Shown here: positions 54,631 to 62,749 of the stretch, piece after piece
Layout: every line of letters begins with the position of its first letter
Numbering within the stretch: position 1 is the first letter of the stretch
NCBI GenBank assembly: GCA_004211785.1
Contig: SHBX01000010.1
Span: forward strand, 1-64,000
Source: Winogradskyella sp.
Lineage (GTDB): Bacteria > Bacteroidota > Bacteroidia > Flavobacteriales > Flavobacteriaceae
DNA: 64,000 nucleotides
Direction of reading: 5' to 3'
Notes under the pieces: generated by a model
What the model was told of the DNA's origin: nothing
What the model saw: the letters and a program-made list of their open reading frames with translations, nothing else
Databases searched by the model: none
Position numbers and translations under genes: made by a program

Positions 54631-54958
54631 CTAATTTATTTACTTTATTCATCATTTGCACACCATGTACTAAAGTTGCACCACTTTTTATAGCAGCACC
54701 AACATGTATGGCTTCCATCATTTCTTCTTTTGTAACACCGCGTTGCAAACCATCCTTAGTATATGCATCTATGCAATAGGGGCATTGTTCAGTATGTGCT
54801 ACCGCAAGTGCAATTAAAGATTTTTCTCGAGAGGTCAAGGCACCTTCTTCAAATACTTTTCCATAGTATTCAAAAAACTTGTTACCAAGCTCCTCACTCC
54901 ACTCAGTAATTTTGCCAAATTTTCTTAAGTCGGCAGGGTCGTAATATGTTTTAGACAT
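54623..54958 (-). CDS. Arsenosugar-biosynthesis-associated peroxidase-like protein (CMD/AhpD fold)
   Basis: 111 residues from the ATG at 54958 (MSKTYYDPADLRKFG); a longer frame to 55045 would add 29 residues across hairpins and is rejected. The AhpD/carboxymuconolactone-decarboxylase signature HTEQCPYCIDAYTKDG contains redox-active CxxC (Cys59, Cys62) with the adjacent His. The family is known as a partner of ArsS. It may supply reducing power or handle thiols for the radical SAM step (inference). It is the first gene of the unit with ArsS and rhodanese. Confidence 0.9.
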   Translation of the reverse strand: MSKTYYDPADLRKFGKITEWSEELGNKFFEYYGKVFEEGALTSREKSLIALAVAHTEQCPYCIDAYTKDGLQRGVTKEEMMEAIHVGAAIKSGATLVHGVQMMNKVNKLDG

Positions 54959-54970
54959 AAAATGTGTATA

Positions 54971-55022
54971 GTTTTTTTCGAAAAAACAAGATAATACTTT
55001 AGGACGAAGTAAAATCCTAAAG
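54971..55022 (-). promoter_or_regulatory. Hairpin leader upstream of the ArsS operon
   Basis: On the minus strand CTTTAGGA pairs with TCCTAAAG (54997-55004 and 55015-55022, loop 10). A second palindrome TTTTTTCGAAAAAA is at about 54973-54986. Both lie between 13 and 64 bases before the ATG of the first gene. They could form a leader structure or operator; no known arsenic-regulator site is recognised. Confidence 0.45.
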
Positions 55023-55044
55023 CTTACATAAAATCTTAAAACCA

Positions 55045-55074
55045 AAAAACCCGATTCAATTGAATCGGGTTTTT
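55045..55074 (-). terminator. Bidirectional terminator of the TonB receptor operon
   Basis: AACCCGATTCAATTGAATCG GGTT (55049-55072) is a perfect 24-base palindrome flanked by T-runs on both strands. It lies 160 bases beyond the TonB receptor stop codon. The 187-base gap between 55046 and 55232 holds no gene. Confidence 0.85.
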
Positions 55075-55232
55075 GATGGTGGTGCCTCCAGTGCCTAGTA
55101 AAATATATTACTGTGCTTGTGTGTGTATTTGTATGCAGTTAATACTGAATTATTCATTTAAATATATGACTGTATAGTATTATTTACATGTGTGTATTCA
55201 AGAGCATATAATTGAATTTGTATTCTTTTTTT

Positions 55233-57689
55233 CTAAAAAAACAATTTAAAAGAAACGTTAGGCGTAAACCCTAAAGAGAAACGTTGAATGACTTGCTCAA
55301 GAATAACCTCAAGCTCCTCGGGAGTTGAACCAGTTGTACCTTCAATGGCAATACCACCGTCATCTAATGGCTTTCGTTCTGCTTTGTAGACTACATTTAG
55401 AGGCTTCACTCTGTTGTAGATATTTAAGAATGATAGCCCTAGTTGTGCATCTAATTTTTTAATTTTAAAATCATACAAAATAGAGGCGTCTAATCTATGA
55501 AAATCAGGAAGTCGCTCACTATTTATAGATCCGAAGTTTACCACTCCGGCATTTTCGCCATCTGCGTCAATTTTTATTTCATAACTATTAACTGGTGTTA
55601 CAGGTCTTCCTGTTCTTATTTGCCAACCTAATGCAAATTGCCAGTTATCTAGCTTTATAGAATTTGAAATTCTGAATTGATGCGTGACATCGTTATTACC
55701 AGGAAACTTAAACGGAGTGGCTTCTAAGTTGGGAAACTGAAATGTAATATCATTAAAGGTGTATCCAGCCCAAACTCTATAGTTGTTCAATCTATATTTT
55801 AATAAAACATCGATACCTTTAATTATACTTTCTCCTTTTTCTAAATTTTCTAAGGGGTTACTAAAACCACTAGTAAAAGTGGTGAGACCTTTTAGCTCTT
55901 TGTAATAGGCATCGATATCAATATTTAAATTTTTCTTGTGATACAATAAACCTCCAGAAATTTGATTACTGGATAATAAAGGATATTGTGTATTGTCTGA
56001 TAACCTCCATAAATTGTTTTCAAGACGTAATTCAGTATTAAGAAACTCTATGAGTTGAGAAATTGGTTGATTTCTTCTCTCTATAGCAGTTTTTACTCTT
56101 AAGTGCTTGGTTATAGGATATTCAAAATTGATGCGAGGCTCAATTAAAAATTCATCTACACTATTGTAGTGTACAAATCTCATTCCAGCGTTTATAAACC
56201 CTTTATTTTTGAGGTTTAAAGTGTATTCACCAAACAATGCATTTTTTAAGTTATCATTCTCTTGATTTAGAATCTCTATTTCTAAATCTATAAACTTTTC
56301 TTTACTTATGTTTACATCTAAATCGGTATAAGATAATTGATATCCTAAATTTATTGTTTGTGAACTAGTGATTTGTCTTGTAAGCGCAAAATTAACCCCT
56401 AAATCTAAAATATTGTTTTCCCTAATATTTTTTTCTGCTAATTCTAAGACACCATCTCCAGTTTCGTCTTTTATTTCGTTGTTTTGATAAAAGGAATTGT
56501 ATTCAGAAAAGTAAGCGGTAATTCTTTCATTTTGCTTTTCATTAGTTTTATGTTTCCATTCAAAACCAATGCCTTTGTTTTTTGTTATTAGTGAGTCTAC
56601 AAGAACCTCATTACCTCCTGTAAAGTCAAAGTCTAATCGATTTCTAGTATATAATGCACTTACCTCAATACTATTGTTAGTATTTGGCTTAAAAATTAAT
56701 TTAGCATTTACATCTGTGAAATTAAATTTGTTATTACTGTTTTCAGGACTAAAGTCATCATCGGTTTCTAGATCCAATATGTTTCCATTGATGTCTTTTG
56801 CAACACCAAAATTTGTAAAAATTTTGTCGACATAGCTGTCATAGGTAGGTGTCTCTATAATATCTGAATAAGAGCGTCTTGCAAATAGATATAAACCTGT
56901 TTTATTTGACAATGGTGTTTTTACATAGCCGTTAATAGATAAACCATCAATTTCAAAACCACCATTGGTTTTCTCAGGAATTTCATCCCCACTAGAGATA
57001 TCTATAATTCCCGATACGCGGTCTCCATAACTAGCACTGGTGCCAGACCTGTAAATGGTAGCTTTTTCTGTAGCAAATGGATTAAATAACGAGAACATAC
57101 CATAGAAATATCCAGTATTGTAGAGCTTAATATTATCGTATAAAATTAAGTTTTGATCGGGAGACCCACCTCTTACCTGTATGCCTGTTGCGGATTCGTC
57201 TAAAGATGAAATTCCAGGTATCAATTGCATACTCTGAGAAATATCTGTGTTTACCATGCCAGGTAAAATCCCCAACCTTTTGGCATCAATAGATATAGAA
57301 CCATCGCTATTTCTATCTATACCATTTGTAACATACCCCATTATAATTATATCACCCAAAGTCTGAATATTATTCAGCTCATTACTGTTTGTGGTAAGGC
57401 TTTTATTTGGAGTAACAATAATTTGAGAGTCGGATACCTTTTCAAAAACAAGTCCAGTTTCAGCTTCTAGAATTGCAAGAAAATCAGTTAGAGTAATTTG
57501 CTTTACATTGATAGTTACTTGCTTATTCTCTATTACATCTGAAGCATAAGAAAAAGAAATATTGTTTTTGGATTCAATATCTTTTATAACTTCTGATAAC
57601 GGAATATCTATGTAATTAAAATCTTGCTTTTCTTGAGAACTAACAAATAACGAAAAAGAAATAAATAAAACGAAAAAAAACGTTTTCAT
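55233..57689 (-). CDS. TonB-dependent outer-membrane receptor with STN domain
   Basis: 818 residues from the ATG at 57689, which gives a clean signal peptide (KTFFFVLFISFSLFVSSQ); a start at 57716 adds 9 residues and is unlikely. Residues 20-95 are an STN (secretin/TonB N-terminal) domain (FNYIDIPLSEVIKDIESKNNISFSYAS-type). A plug domain follows (PGISSLDESATGIQVRGG; GYFYGMFSLFNPFATEKATIYRSG), then a 22-strand-like barrel ending NVSFKLFF. The STN domain marks a signal-transducing receptor, consistent with the FecR and sigma-factor genes immediately upstream. The ligand is unknown; the short plug region with no iron-type signature does not decide between siderophore, peptide or glycan. Confidence 0.92.
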   Translation of the reverse strand: MKTFFFVLFISFSLFVSSQEKQDFNYIDIPLSEVIKDIESKNNISFSYASDVIENKQVTINVKQITLTDFLAILEAETGLVFEKVSDSQIIVTPNKSLTTNSNELNNIQTLGDIIIMGYVTNGIDRNSDGSISIDAKRLGILPGMVNTDISQSMQLIPGISSLDESATGIQVRGGSPDQNLILYDNIKLYNTGYFYGMFSLFNPFATEKATIYRSGTSASYGDRVSGIIDISSGDEIPEKTNGGFEIDGLSINGYVKTPLSNKTGLYLFARRSYSDIIETPTYDSYVDKIFTNFGVAKDINGNILDLETDDDFSPENSNNKFNFTDVNAKLIFKPNTNNSIEVSALYTRNRLDFDFTGGNEVLVDSLITKNKGIGFEWKHKTNEKQNERITAYFSEYNSFYQNNEIKDETGDGVLELAEKNIRENNILDLGVNFALTRQITSSQTINLGYQLSYTDLDVNISKEKFIDLEIEILNQENDNLKNALFGEYTLNLKNKGFINAGMRFVHYNSVDEFLIEPRINFEYPITKHLRVKTAIERRNQPISQLIEFLNTELRLENNLWRLSDNTQYPLLSSNQISGGLLYHKKNLNIDIDAYYKELKGLTTFTSGFSNPLENLEKGESIIKGIDVLLKYRLNNYRVWAGYTFNDITFQFPNLEATPFKFPGNNDVTHQFRISNSIKLDNWQFALGWQIRTGRPVTPVNSYEIKIDADGENAGVVNFGSINSERLPDFHRLDASILYDFKIKKLDAQLGLSFLNIYNRVKPLNVVYKAERKPLDDGGIAIEGTTGSTPEELEVILEQVIQRFSLGFTPNVSFKLFF

Positions 57690-57731
57690 GTGCGTTTTAG
57701 GTTTAGGGGAATGCAAATGTATGTTTTCTAA

Positions 57732-58637
57732 CTATTTTGAAAGCATTATTTTTTTACCTGTTTTATCTTTTTTATATGTGATGCCCATAGGAACTAAAGT
57801 AGTTTTTAAGGCCGTATTTAAATCTGTATGAATAAAACTACCAGTAAAGAGTCTGTCAGTATTAATTAAACTGGTTTCAAAAGTAATAGGGTAATAGTTC
57901 ATGAGTTCTTCAAGCACCATACGAAGAGGCTGCCCTGTAAAATATGATGACCCATTTTTCCAGTTAGGATTTTCTTCAATAAAAGTATTTTTATTAACCT
58001 CAATATCTGTGAGACTTATTTCCATGCCTTTGGATAAGATAATGTCATCAGCGGTTACATCATTTGATTTAAAACTTACTTTGCCTTCGTAGCATTTGAG
58101 GTTAAATATACTTCTATCTTTAATATTGAAACGAGTACCTAAAACAGAAACAATGCCTTTAGATGTATTTACTTTAAAATCATCTCCTTTAGTCACTGTG
58201 AAATATCCTTCTCCATTTAGAGAAACTTCTCTACTATTATTCCAGAAAAAGCGTTTGTGCGATAAACTGGAATTTGCGTTTAAATCAACAGCGCTTCCAT
58301 CTGGTAATATTATAGTTTGAGTTTTACCTATTTCTGTTGTGTAGGTTTTAGATGAATTAAGAAAAACCCCAGCGCTAATTATTATAATAGATGCTATTGC
58401 AATTGATTGCCATAGTTTTATAACTTTTGGTTTCTTAGTATTAAGTCTTTCTTTTACAATTTTCAATGCAGTTTCAGTATCAATGTCTGGCCCTTCAAGC
58501 AATTGAGATTCTTTATTAATAATACTAAACTCTTTATAAGCTTCAGTTTTTTCAAACGTAATACGTTCTTCTTCTGATAATTCACCAGCTATCCATCTCC
58601 CTAAAAAAGTCTCATCTGTTTCGTAATTTTTCATCAT
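57732..58637 (-). CDS. FecR-family anti-sigma factor
   Basis: 301 residues. An N-terminal cytoplasmic segment (DETFLGRWIAGELSEEERITFEK) binds sigma factor in this family. One membrane helix follows at about 80-95 (LWQSIAIASIIIISAGVFLN), then the FecR beta domain (TIILPDGSAVDLNANSSLSH, REVSLNGEGYFTV, GIVSVLGTRFNIKDR) and the DUF4974-type C-terminal region (MVLEELMNYYPITFETSLI). It relays a receptor signal to the ECF sigma factor encoded 49 bases upstream. A promoter-like element at 58657-58688 lies in that gap. Confidence 0.92.
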   Translation of the reverse strand: MMKNYETDETFLGRWIAGELSEEERITFEKTEAYKEFSIINKESQLLEGPDIDTETALKIVKERLNTKKPKVIKLWQSIAIASIIIISAGVFLNSSKTYTTEIGKTQTIILPDGSAVDLNANSSLSHKRFFWNNSREVSLNGEGYFTVTKGDDFKVNTSKGIVSVLGTRFNIKDRSIFNLKCYEGKVSFKSNDVTADDIILSKGMEISLTDIEVNKNTFIEENPNWKNGSSYFTGQPLRMVLEELMNYYPITFETSLINTDRLFTGSFIHTDLNTALKTTLVPMGITYKKDKTGKKIMLSK

Positions 58638-58656
58638 TCACATAGTGTCTTATTAA

Positions 58657-58688
58657 TTAGACATTTAAAAAGCTAATTACCCTATTTT
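58657..58688 (-). promoter_or_regulatory. ECF-type promoter candidate upstream of fecR
   Basis: On the minus strand AAAATAGGGTA (58688-58678) and TGTCTAA (58663-58657) are separated by exactly 14 bases. The same element with the same spacing occurs at 59260-59294 and 62750-62784. It overlaps the last codon of the sigma-factor gene and ends 19 bases before the FecR ATG. Confidence 0.7.
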
Positions 58689-59208
58689 ACAATTTAATTT
58701 CTTTACCTAGGCTGTCTCTCAATTCCTTTAAGGCAATACTCATTCTTCGTTCTATTGCTTTGACTGTTAGTCCAGTAATTTCAGCTATTTCTTTGTAGGT
58801 TTTGTTTTCAATTCGACTTAATAAAAATACTTCACGTTCTTTAACTCCTAGTGCATTAATCGATTCTTTTAGTTTTACTCTAAATTCATCAACTTCAATT
58901 AAAAAATCAGGGCTTTCATTATCAACATTTTCTTGGATAGTCTTTTGATGTTTTAATACTACTTTTTGATGAGTAATCTCATTTAAAAAGGAATTGTTAC
59001 TCGCTTTATAGATATATGATTTGGCTTTAGAAAAAGAAATTGTAGCACAAAGCCTCCATAGTTTCATAAATACATTTTGGACAATGTCTTCAGCCTGTTC
59101 TAAATTACCACACTTGTAATAAATGTATTTAGTAACTGGTTCGTAATATTTTCGAAACAGTTGATTGTAATTTTTTTCTTCACATATGGAAGGTTCTTTC
59201 TCTGACAT
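58687..59208 (-). CDS. ECF-subfamily RNA polymerase sigma-70 factor (FecI-like)
   Basis: 173 residues from the ATG at 59208 (MSEKEPSICEEKNYNQ); an upstream TTG at 59232 is possible but has no support. Region 2 is visible as LFRKYYEPVTKYIYYKCGNLEQAEDIVQNVFMKLW and region 4 as LKESINALGVKEREVFLLSRIENKTYKEIAEITGL with TVKAIERRMSIALKEL. It forms a cell-surface-signalling module with FecR and the TonB receptor. It is divergent from the thioredoxin/ApbE cassette. Its own start has no copy of the shared promoter element, so it may be transcribed by the housekeeping factor. Confidence 0.93.
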   Translation of the reverse strand: MSEKEPSICEEKNYNQLFRKYYEPVTKYIYYKCGNLEQAEDIVQNVFMKLWRLCATISFSKAKSYIYKASNNSFLNEITHQKVVLKHQKTIQENVDNESPDFLIEVDEFRVKLKESINALGVKEREVFLLSRIENKTYKEIAEITGLTVKAIERRMSIALKELRDSLGKEIKL

Positions 59209-59259
59209 TTTTGTGCTAAGTAGTTGGGTCAAAAGTAACCAAACTCTTAAAATAATTAT

Positions 59260-59294
59260 AAAAAAATAGGGTGTATCTCAAAAGACTTGTCTTA
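59260..59294 (+). promoter_or_regulatory. ECF-type promoter candidate of the thioredoxin/ApbE cassette
   Basis: AAAAAAATAGGGTG (59260-59273) and TGTCTTA (59288-59294) are separated by 14 bases. This is identical in sequence and spacing to 62750-62784 and nearly so to the element before fecR. It ends 39 bases before the thioredoxin-family ATG. Confidence 0.75.
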
Positions 59295-59333
59295 AATAGT
59301 ATATGCGCACTACTTTATAAGTATACACTTAAG

Positions 59334-59759
59334 ATGAAAAAGATATTTTATTTAATACTGTTTGCTAGTACTTTTAGCTTCAGTCAAGATTGGAAAACAG
59401 ATTTTACTGAAGCTAAAACTTTGGCCAAAGAGAATGACAAAAAAATAATTTTAGTTTTTTCAGGTTCTGATTGGTGCGGTCCATGTATAAAAATGGATAA
59501 GGAAATTTGGAAAACAAATAAGTTTCAAGAGTATTCAAAATCTAATTATGTAATGCTTAAGGCGGATTTCCCTAGGCGTAAAAAAAATGCATTAACAGAG
59601 GAGCAATTAAATCATAATAAACTTTTAGCAGAAAAATACAATAGATATGGTTACTTCCCTTTTGTAGTTGTATTAGATAAAAATGCTAATGTTATAGGAG
59701 AAACGGGCTATCATAAAACTACACCTGAAGCATTTATTAAATTAATTAATACTTACTAA
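59334..59759 (+). CDS. Secreted thioredoxin-family protein
   Basis: 141 residues from the ATG at 59334, which gives a signal peptide (KKIFYLILFASTFSFSQ); a GTG at 59271 in the same frame falls inside the promoter element and is rejected. The redox motif is SGSDWCGPCIKMDKE (CGPC), with a YFPFVVVLDKNANVIGETGY-type cis-Pro region. It should act on periplasmic disulfides. It is the first of four genes with gaps of 1, 8 and 63 bases: thioredoxin-like, ApbE, DUF4266, DUF3570. Confidence 0.9.
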   Translation: MKKIFYLILFASTFSFSQDWKTDFTEAKTLAKENDKKIILVFSGSDWCGPCIKMDKEIWKTNKFQEYSKSNYVMLKADFPRRKKNALTEEQLNHNKLLAEKYNRYGYFPFVVVLDKNANVIGETGYHKTTPEAFIKLINTY

Positions 59760-59760
59760 G

Positions 59761-60750
59761 GTGATTAGACTGCAACATATAATTACTGCCTGCTTTTTGT
59801 TTTCTATTGTGCTTAATGCTCAAGAAACTCATAAGCGTACTCTAAAGTTAATGGGTAGTCGCTTTGATATAACAGTTGTAGCTTTAAATGAAGAAGATGC
59901 TAATCAATATATAGACGTTGCTGTTGAAGAAATAAAAAGAATAGAACGATTAATCTCTTCATGGGACTCTCATTCACAAACCTCTTTAATAAACAAAAAT
60001 GCAGGTTCAAACCCTGTGAAAGTTGATAAAGAATTATTTGATTTAATAGACAGAGCCATTAAAATTTCTCAACTAACGGATGGTGCTTTCGATATTAGTT
60101 ACGCTTCAATGGATAGAGTTTGGAAGTTTGATGGAAGTATGACAGAGATGCCATCAAAAGAAGCTATAGAACAATCCATTTCTAAAGTAGGTTACAAAAA
60201 TATTATACTAAATAAAGACAGTCTAACGGTTTTTCTAAAACACAAAGGAATGAAAATTGGCTTTGGGGCTATTGGAAAAGGCTATGCAGCAGATAAAACA
60301 AAAGCTTTATTAAAAAGAGAAGGTGTTAGTGCAGGTATAATAAATGCCTCAGGAGATTTAAATACTTGGGGCAAGCAAGAAGATGGCGTCGATTGGAAAG
60401 TAGCTATTAAGAATCCATTAAATAAAAATAAGGTATTTGCCTTATTACCTATTAATGAGTCAGCTGTGGTTACCTCTGGAAATTATGAAAAATATGTAGA
60501 GTTTAATAATAAGCGGTATACACATATTATAGACCCTAGAACGGGTTACCCAAGCTCAGGTATTGTTAGTGTTAGTGTCTTTGCTCCAAGCGCAGAGTTA
60601 GCAGATGCATTGGCAACATCCATTTTTGTGATGGGAAAAGAGGTGGGATTAGATTTTATTAATCAATTAAAGAGTATCGAATGTATTATCGTCGATAATG
60701 ATGGTAGAATGCATTACTCTGACAATATAGATTTAACAAAAAACAAATAA
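59761..60750 (+). CDS. apbE: FAD:protein FMN transferase (ApbE family)
   Basis: 329 residues, start GTG one base after the previous stop. A signal peptide (IRLQHIITACFLFSIVLNAQ) precedes the ApbE domain: MGSRFDITVV, IERLISSWDSHSQTSLIN, IGFGAIGKGYAADKTK, INASGDLNTWG and THIIDPRTGYPSS. The enzyme attaches FMN from FAD to a Ser/Thr of an extracytoplasmic target protein using Mg2+. No classical NqrC/RnfG-type target is encoded nearby, so the target may be the DUF4266 or DUF3570 protein or a protein elsewhere. Confidence 0.93.
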   Translation: MIRLQHIITACFLFSIVLNAQETHKRTLKLMGSRFDITVVALNEEDANQYIDVAVEEIKRIERLISSWDSHSQTSLINKNAGSNPVKVDKELFDLIDRAIKISQLTDGAFDISYASMDRVWKFDGSMTEMPSKEAIEQSISKVGYKNIILNKDSLTVFLKHKGMKIGFGAIGKGYAADKTKALLKREGVSAGIINASGDLNTWGKQEDGVDWKVAIKNPLNKNKVFALLPINESAVVTSGNYEKYVEFNNKRYTHIIDPRTGYPSSGIVSVSVFAPSAELADALATSIFVMGKEVGLDFINQLKSIECIIVDNDGRMHYSDNIDLTKNK

Positions 60751-60758
60751 CATAGTAT

Positions 60759-60986
60759 ATGAATAGGTTAACAGCGGTAATAATCATGATGTTAATAATA
60801 GTGTCGATAGGAAGTTTAACGTCTTGTGGGTCAGTTAAAGAATATGAAAAGGTAAAGTTAAATGATCCTGATATGGTATTAGCTTCAAATAAGATAGAAC
60901 GTTTTGAAACTAATTTTCAAGTTTATAGAGAAGGCTCTTCTGGAGCTAATGGTGGAAAAACAGGTGGAGGATGTGGCTGTAATTAA
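60759..60986 (+). CDS. DUF4266 small lipoprotein with Cys-rich C-terminus
   Basis: 75 residues. The N-terminus carries a lipoprotein signal with lipobox LTSC (Cys23). The mature peptide of about 53 residues contains VKLNDPDM, then a Gly/Ser-rich tail REGSSGANGG that ends GGGCGCN (Cys72 and Cys74). The invariant CGC tail is the hallmark of DUF4266. It is 8 bases after apbE and 63 bases before the DUF3570 gene. The tail could bind metal, form a disulfide serviced by the thioredoxin-like protein, or be a modification site. None of this is proven. Confidence 0.88.
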   Translation: MNRLTAVIIMMLIIVSIGSLTSCGSVKEYEKVKLNDPDMVLASNKIERFETNFQVYREGSSGANGGKTGGGCGCN

Positions 60987-61049
60987 GTACAGTACTTACA
61001 GATAAAAAATTTGCAAAATCAAAGAAAGACGCCATTCCTAAAAAAACCT

Positions 61050-62504
61050 ATGAAAAACAACATCTTATTAATTCTTCTTATAACGACTGTATATTCATAT
61101 AGTCAATCTAAAGAAGTAGACTCTATAAGTAGATACAAGAAACGTGTTTTAGAAACCACGGAAGTAGATTATTTAATGAGTTATTATACTCAAGACGGTA
61201 ATCATGCTTCAGTTACTGGTGGAATAGGTAATGAGCGTTTAACTGATATTACACCAACATTTGTTGTTGCTATACCTTTAAATGCTGATGAAGTATTAAC
61301 AGTAGATGCTGGCATTTCAGCATATACTTCAGCATCATCCAGTAATTTAGATCCTTTTGATGCTTCAGGCGCTTCGGGAGCTGGTGAATATGGAGAAGAT
61401 GATCGAATAAATGCAAGCACTGTAACAGGAAGTCCTTGGGTAGCTTCATCTGGAGCATCGGCAATGGATGTATGGGGTTCTATTAGTGCAAATTATTCAC
61501 ATAGCTCAGATGATAGAAACTCTATTTGGAGTGCCAATGCAAATTTTTCGATTGAGTATGATTATCTCTCAACAGGTTTTGGTGGCGGATACACAAAATT
61601 ATTTAATAACAAAAACACAGAGCTAAGTGTTAAAGCTCAAGTATATTTAGATACTTGGAGTCCCAAATACCCTACTGAAGTAGATTCGTATATAGAAGCT
61701 GGAGAAAATTTGAATAATGGCTTTTTTAATGGCATTGATATCTTGGACCAATCAGGACAAATAATAGACAAGAATAGTTCTACGGTATGGTCTCCTATTA
61801 ATAATACTTTAATAGAAGATAAGGCAAGAAACTCTTATTCTTTATCTTTAAGTTGGTCTCAAATATTAAATAAGAATACTCAATTTTCGTTATTCTTAGA
61901 TGTGGTACAACAAACTGGATGGTTGGCAAATCCTATGCAACGTGTATATTTTGCAGATAGAGCCAATTATTATATTGGTAATGGACTAAGTATACCAAAT
62001 TATACTACCTCTTCAAATACAGATGTTTTTCAATTAGCGGATGATATTGAGCGATTACCAGATACAAGATTTAAAATTCCTATCGGAGGAAGGTTTAATT
62101 ATTATTTTAACGAGGCACTATCGGTACGTACCTATTTTCGTTACTACATGGATGATTGGGGCTTAAATTCTACTACGGCAAGTATTGAGTTGCCTATTAA
62201 ACTAGGGCTTGGAAAATTCACATTATATCCAAACTACCGCTTCTATAATCAATCTCAAGCAGATTATTTTGCACCATATGAAAGTCACCTTTCATCAAGT
62301 ACTTACTATACTTCTGATTATGATTTGTCGAAATTTAATAGTCATCAATATGGTTTAGGGTTTAAATACACCGATATTTTATCTAAGTTTAAAGTTTTTG
62401 CCTTCGGTCTTAAATCTTTTGATATAAGATATAGTCTTTATAATAGAAGTGATGGATTAAGCGCGAACATTTTGTCTACTTCATTCAAATTTGTTTTAGA
62501 CTAA
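61050..62504 (+). CDS. DUF3570 outer-membrane protein
   Basis: 484 residues from the ATG at 61050, which gives a signal peptide (KNNILLILLITTVYSYSQ); a TTG at 61011 in frame is a poor alternative. The DUF3570 pattern is visible: LMSYYTQDGNHASVTGGIGNERLTDITPTFVV, DAGISAYTSASSSN, FSIEYDYLSTGFGGGY and ARNSYSLSLSWSQILNKNTQ. Alternating strands to a C-terminal FKFVLD suggest a large outer-membrane barrel. It is the last gene of the thioredoxin/ApbE/DUF4266 cassette, a gene order that recurs in several phyla. A terminator follows 92 bases later. Confidence 0.88.
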   Translation: MKNNILLILLITTVYSYSQSKEVDSISRYKKRVLETTEVDYLMSYYTQDGNHASVTGGIGNERLTDITPTFVVAIPLNADEVLTVDAGISAYTSASSSNLDPFDASGASGAGEYGEDDRINASTVTGSPWVASSGASAMDVWGSISANYSHSSDDRNSIWSANANFSIEYDYLSTGFGGGYTKLFNNKNTELSVKAQVYLDTWSPKYPTEVDSYIEAGENLNNGFFNGIDILDQSGQIIDKNSSTVWSPINNTLIEDKARNSYSLSLSWSQILNKNTQFSLFLDVVQQTGWLANPMQRVYFADRANYYIGNGLSIPNYTTSSNTDVFQLADDIERLPDTRFKIPIGGRFNYYFNEALSVRTYFRYYMDDWGLNSTTASIELPIKLGLGKFTLYPNYRFYNQSQADYFAPYESHLSSSTYYTSDYDLSKFNSHQYGLGFKYTDILSKFKVFAFGLKSFDIRYSLYNRSDGLSANILSTSFKFVLD

Positions 62505-62596
62505 TACATTAATTATGAATTGATGCAAAATTTTTTAGTGATAGCTTTATAAATAATATGTTTTAAAATTGATTGATAGTATTAGAGCTATAATTA

Positions 62597-62624
62597 AACC
62601 CAAAACGAAAGTTTTGGGTTTTTG
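62597..62624 (+). terminator. Terminator of the thioredoxin/ApbE/DUF4266/DUF3570 unit
   Basis: AACCCAAAAC (62597-62606) pairs with GTTTTGGGTT (62611-62620) around a GAAA loop, followed by TTTT. The 307-base stretch 62505-62811 otherwise holds only AT-rich sequence and the promoter element near 62750. Confidence 0.9.
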
Positions 62625-62749
62625 ATTATAAATAAAAATATTTTTTTAAATGAGGATATTTAGTTTAATACACTGATTTTGAGTTTTATGAGGGTGTTTT
62701 TTTATCCGAAAAAATCATTAAACATCGATGAAACACAAAAAAAAGCGAT

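Noticed and set aside
54959-55045. N-terminal extension of the peroxidase-like protein
   Set aside because: It runs through two hairpins in the leader and is absent from the AhpD-like family; the ATG at 54958 fits.
55047-55100. Possible tRNA gene near the terminator
   Set aside because: Only a 12-base acceptor-like string is present; no anticodon or T-arm can be drawn.
59209-59232. TTG start that would lengthen the sigma factor
   Set aside because: The 8 added residues have no family counterpart and TTG is a weak start; the ATG at 59208 suffices.
59271-59333. GTG start that would extend the thioredoxin-family protein by 21 residues
   Set aside because: The extension lies inside the shared promoter element and would hide the signal peptide, which begins properly at the ATG at 59334.
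61011-61049. TTG start that would lengthen the DUF3570 protein
   Set aside because: The added basic residues would precede and spoil a complete signal peptide that begins at the ATG at 61050.
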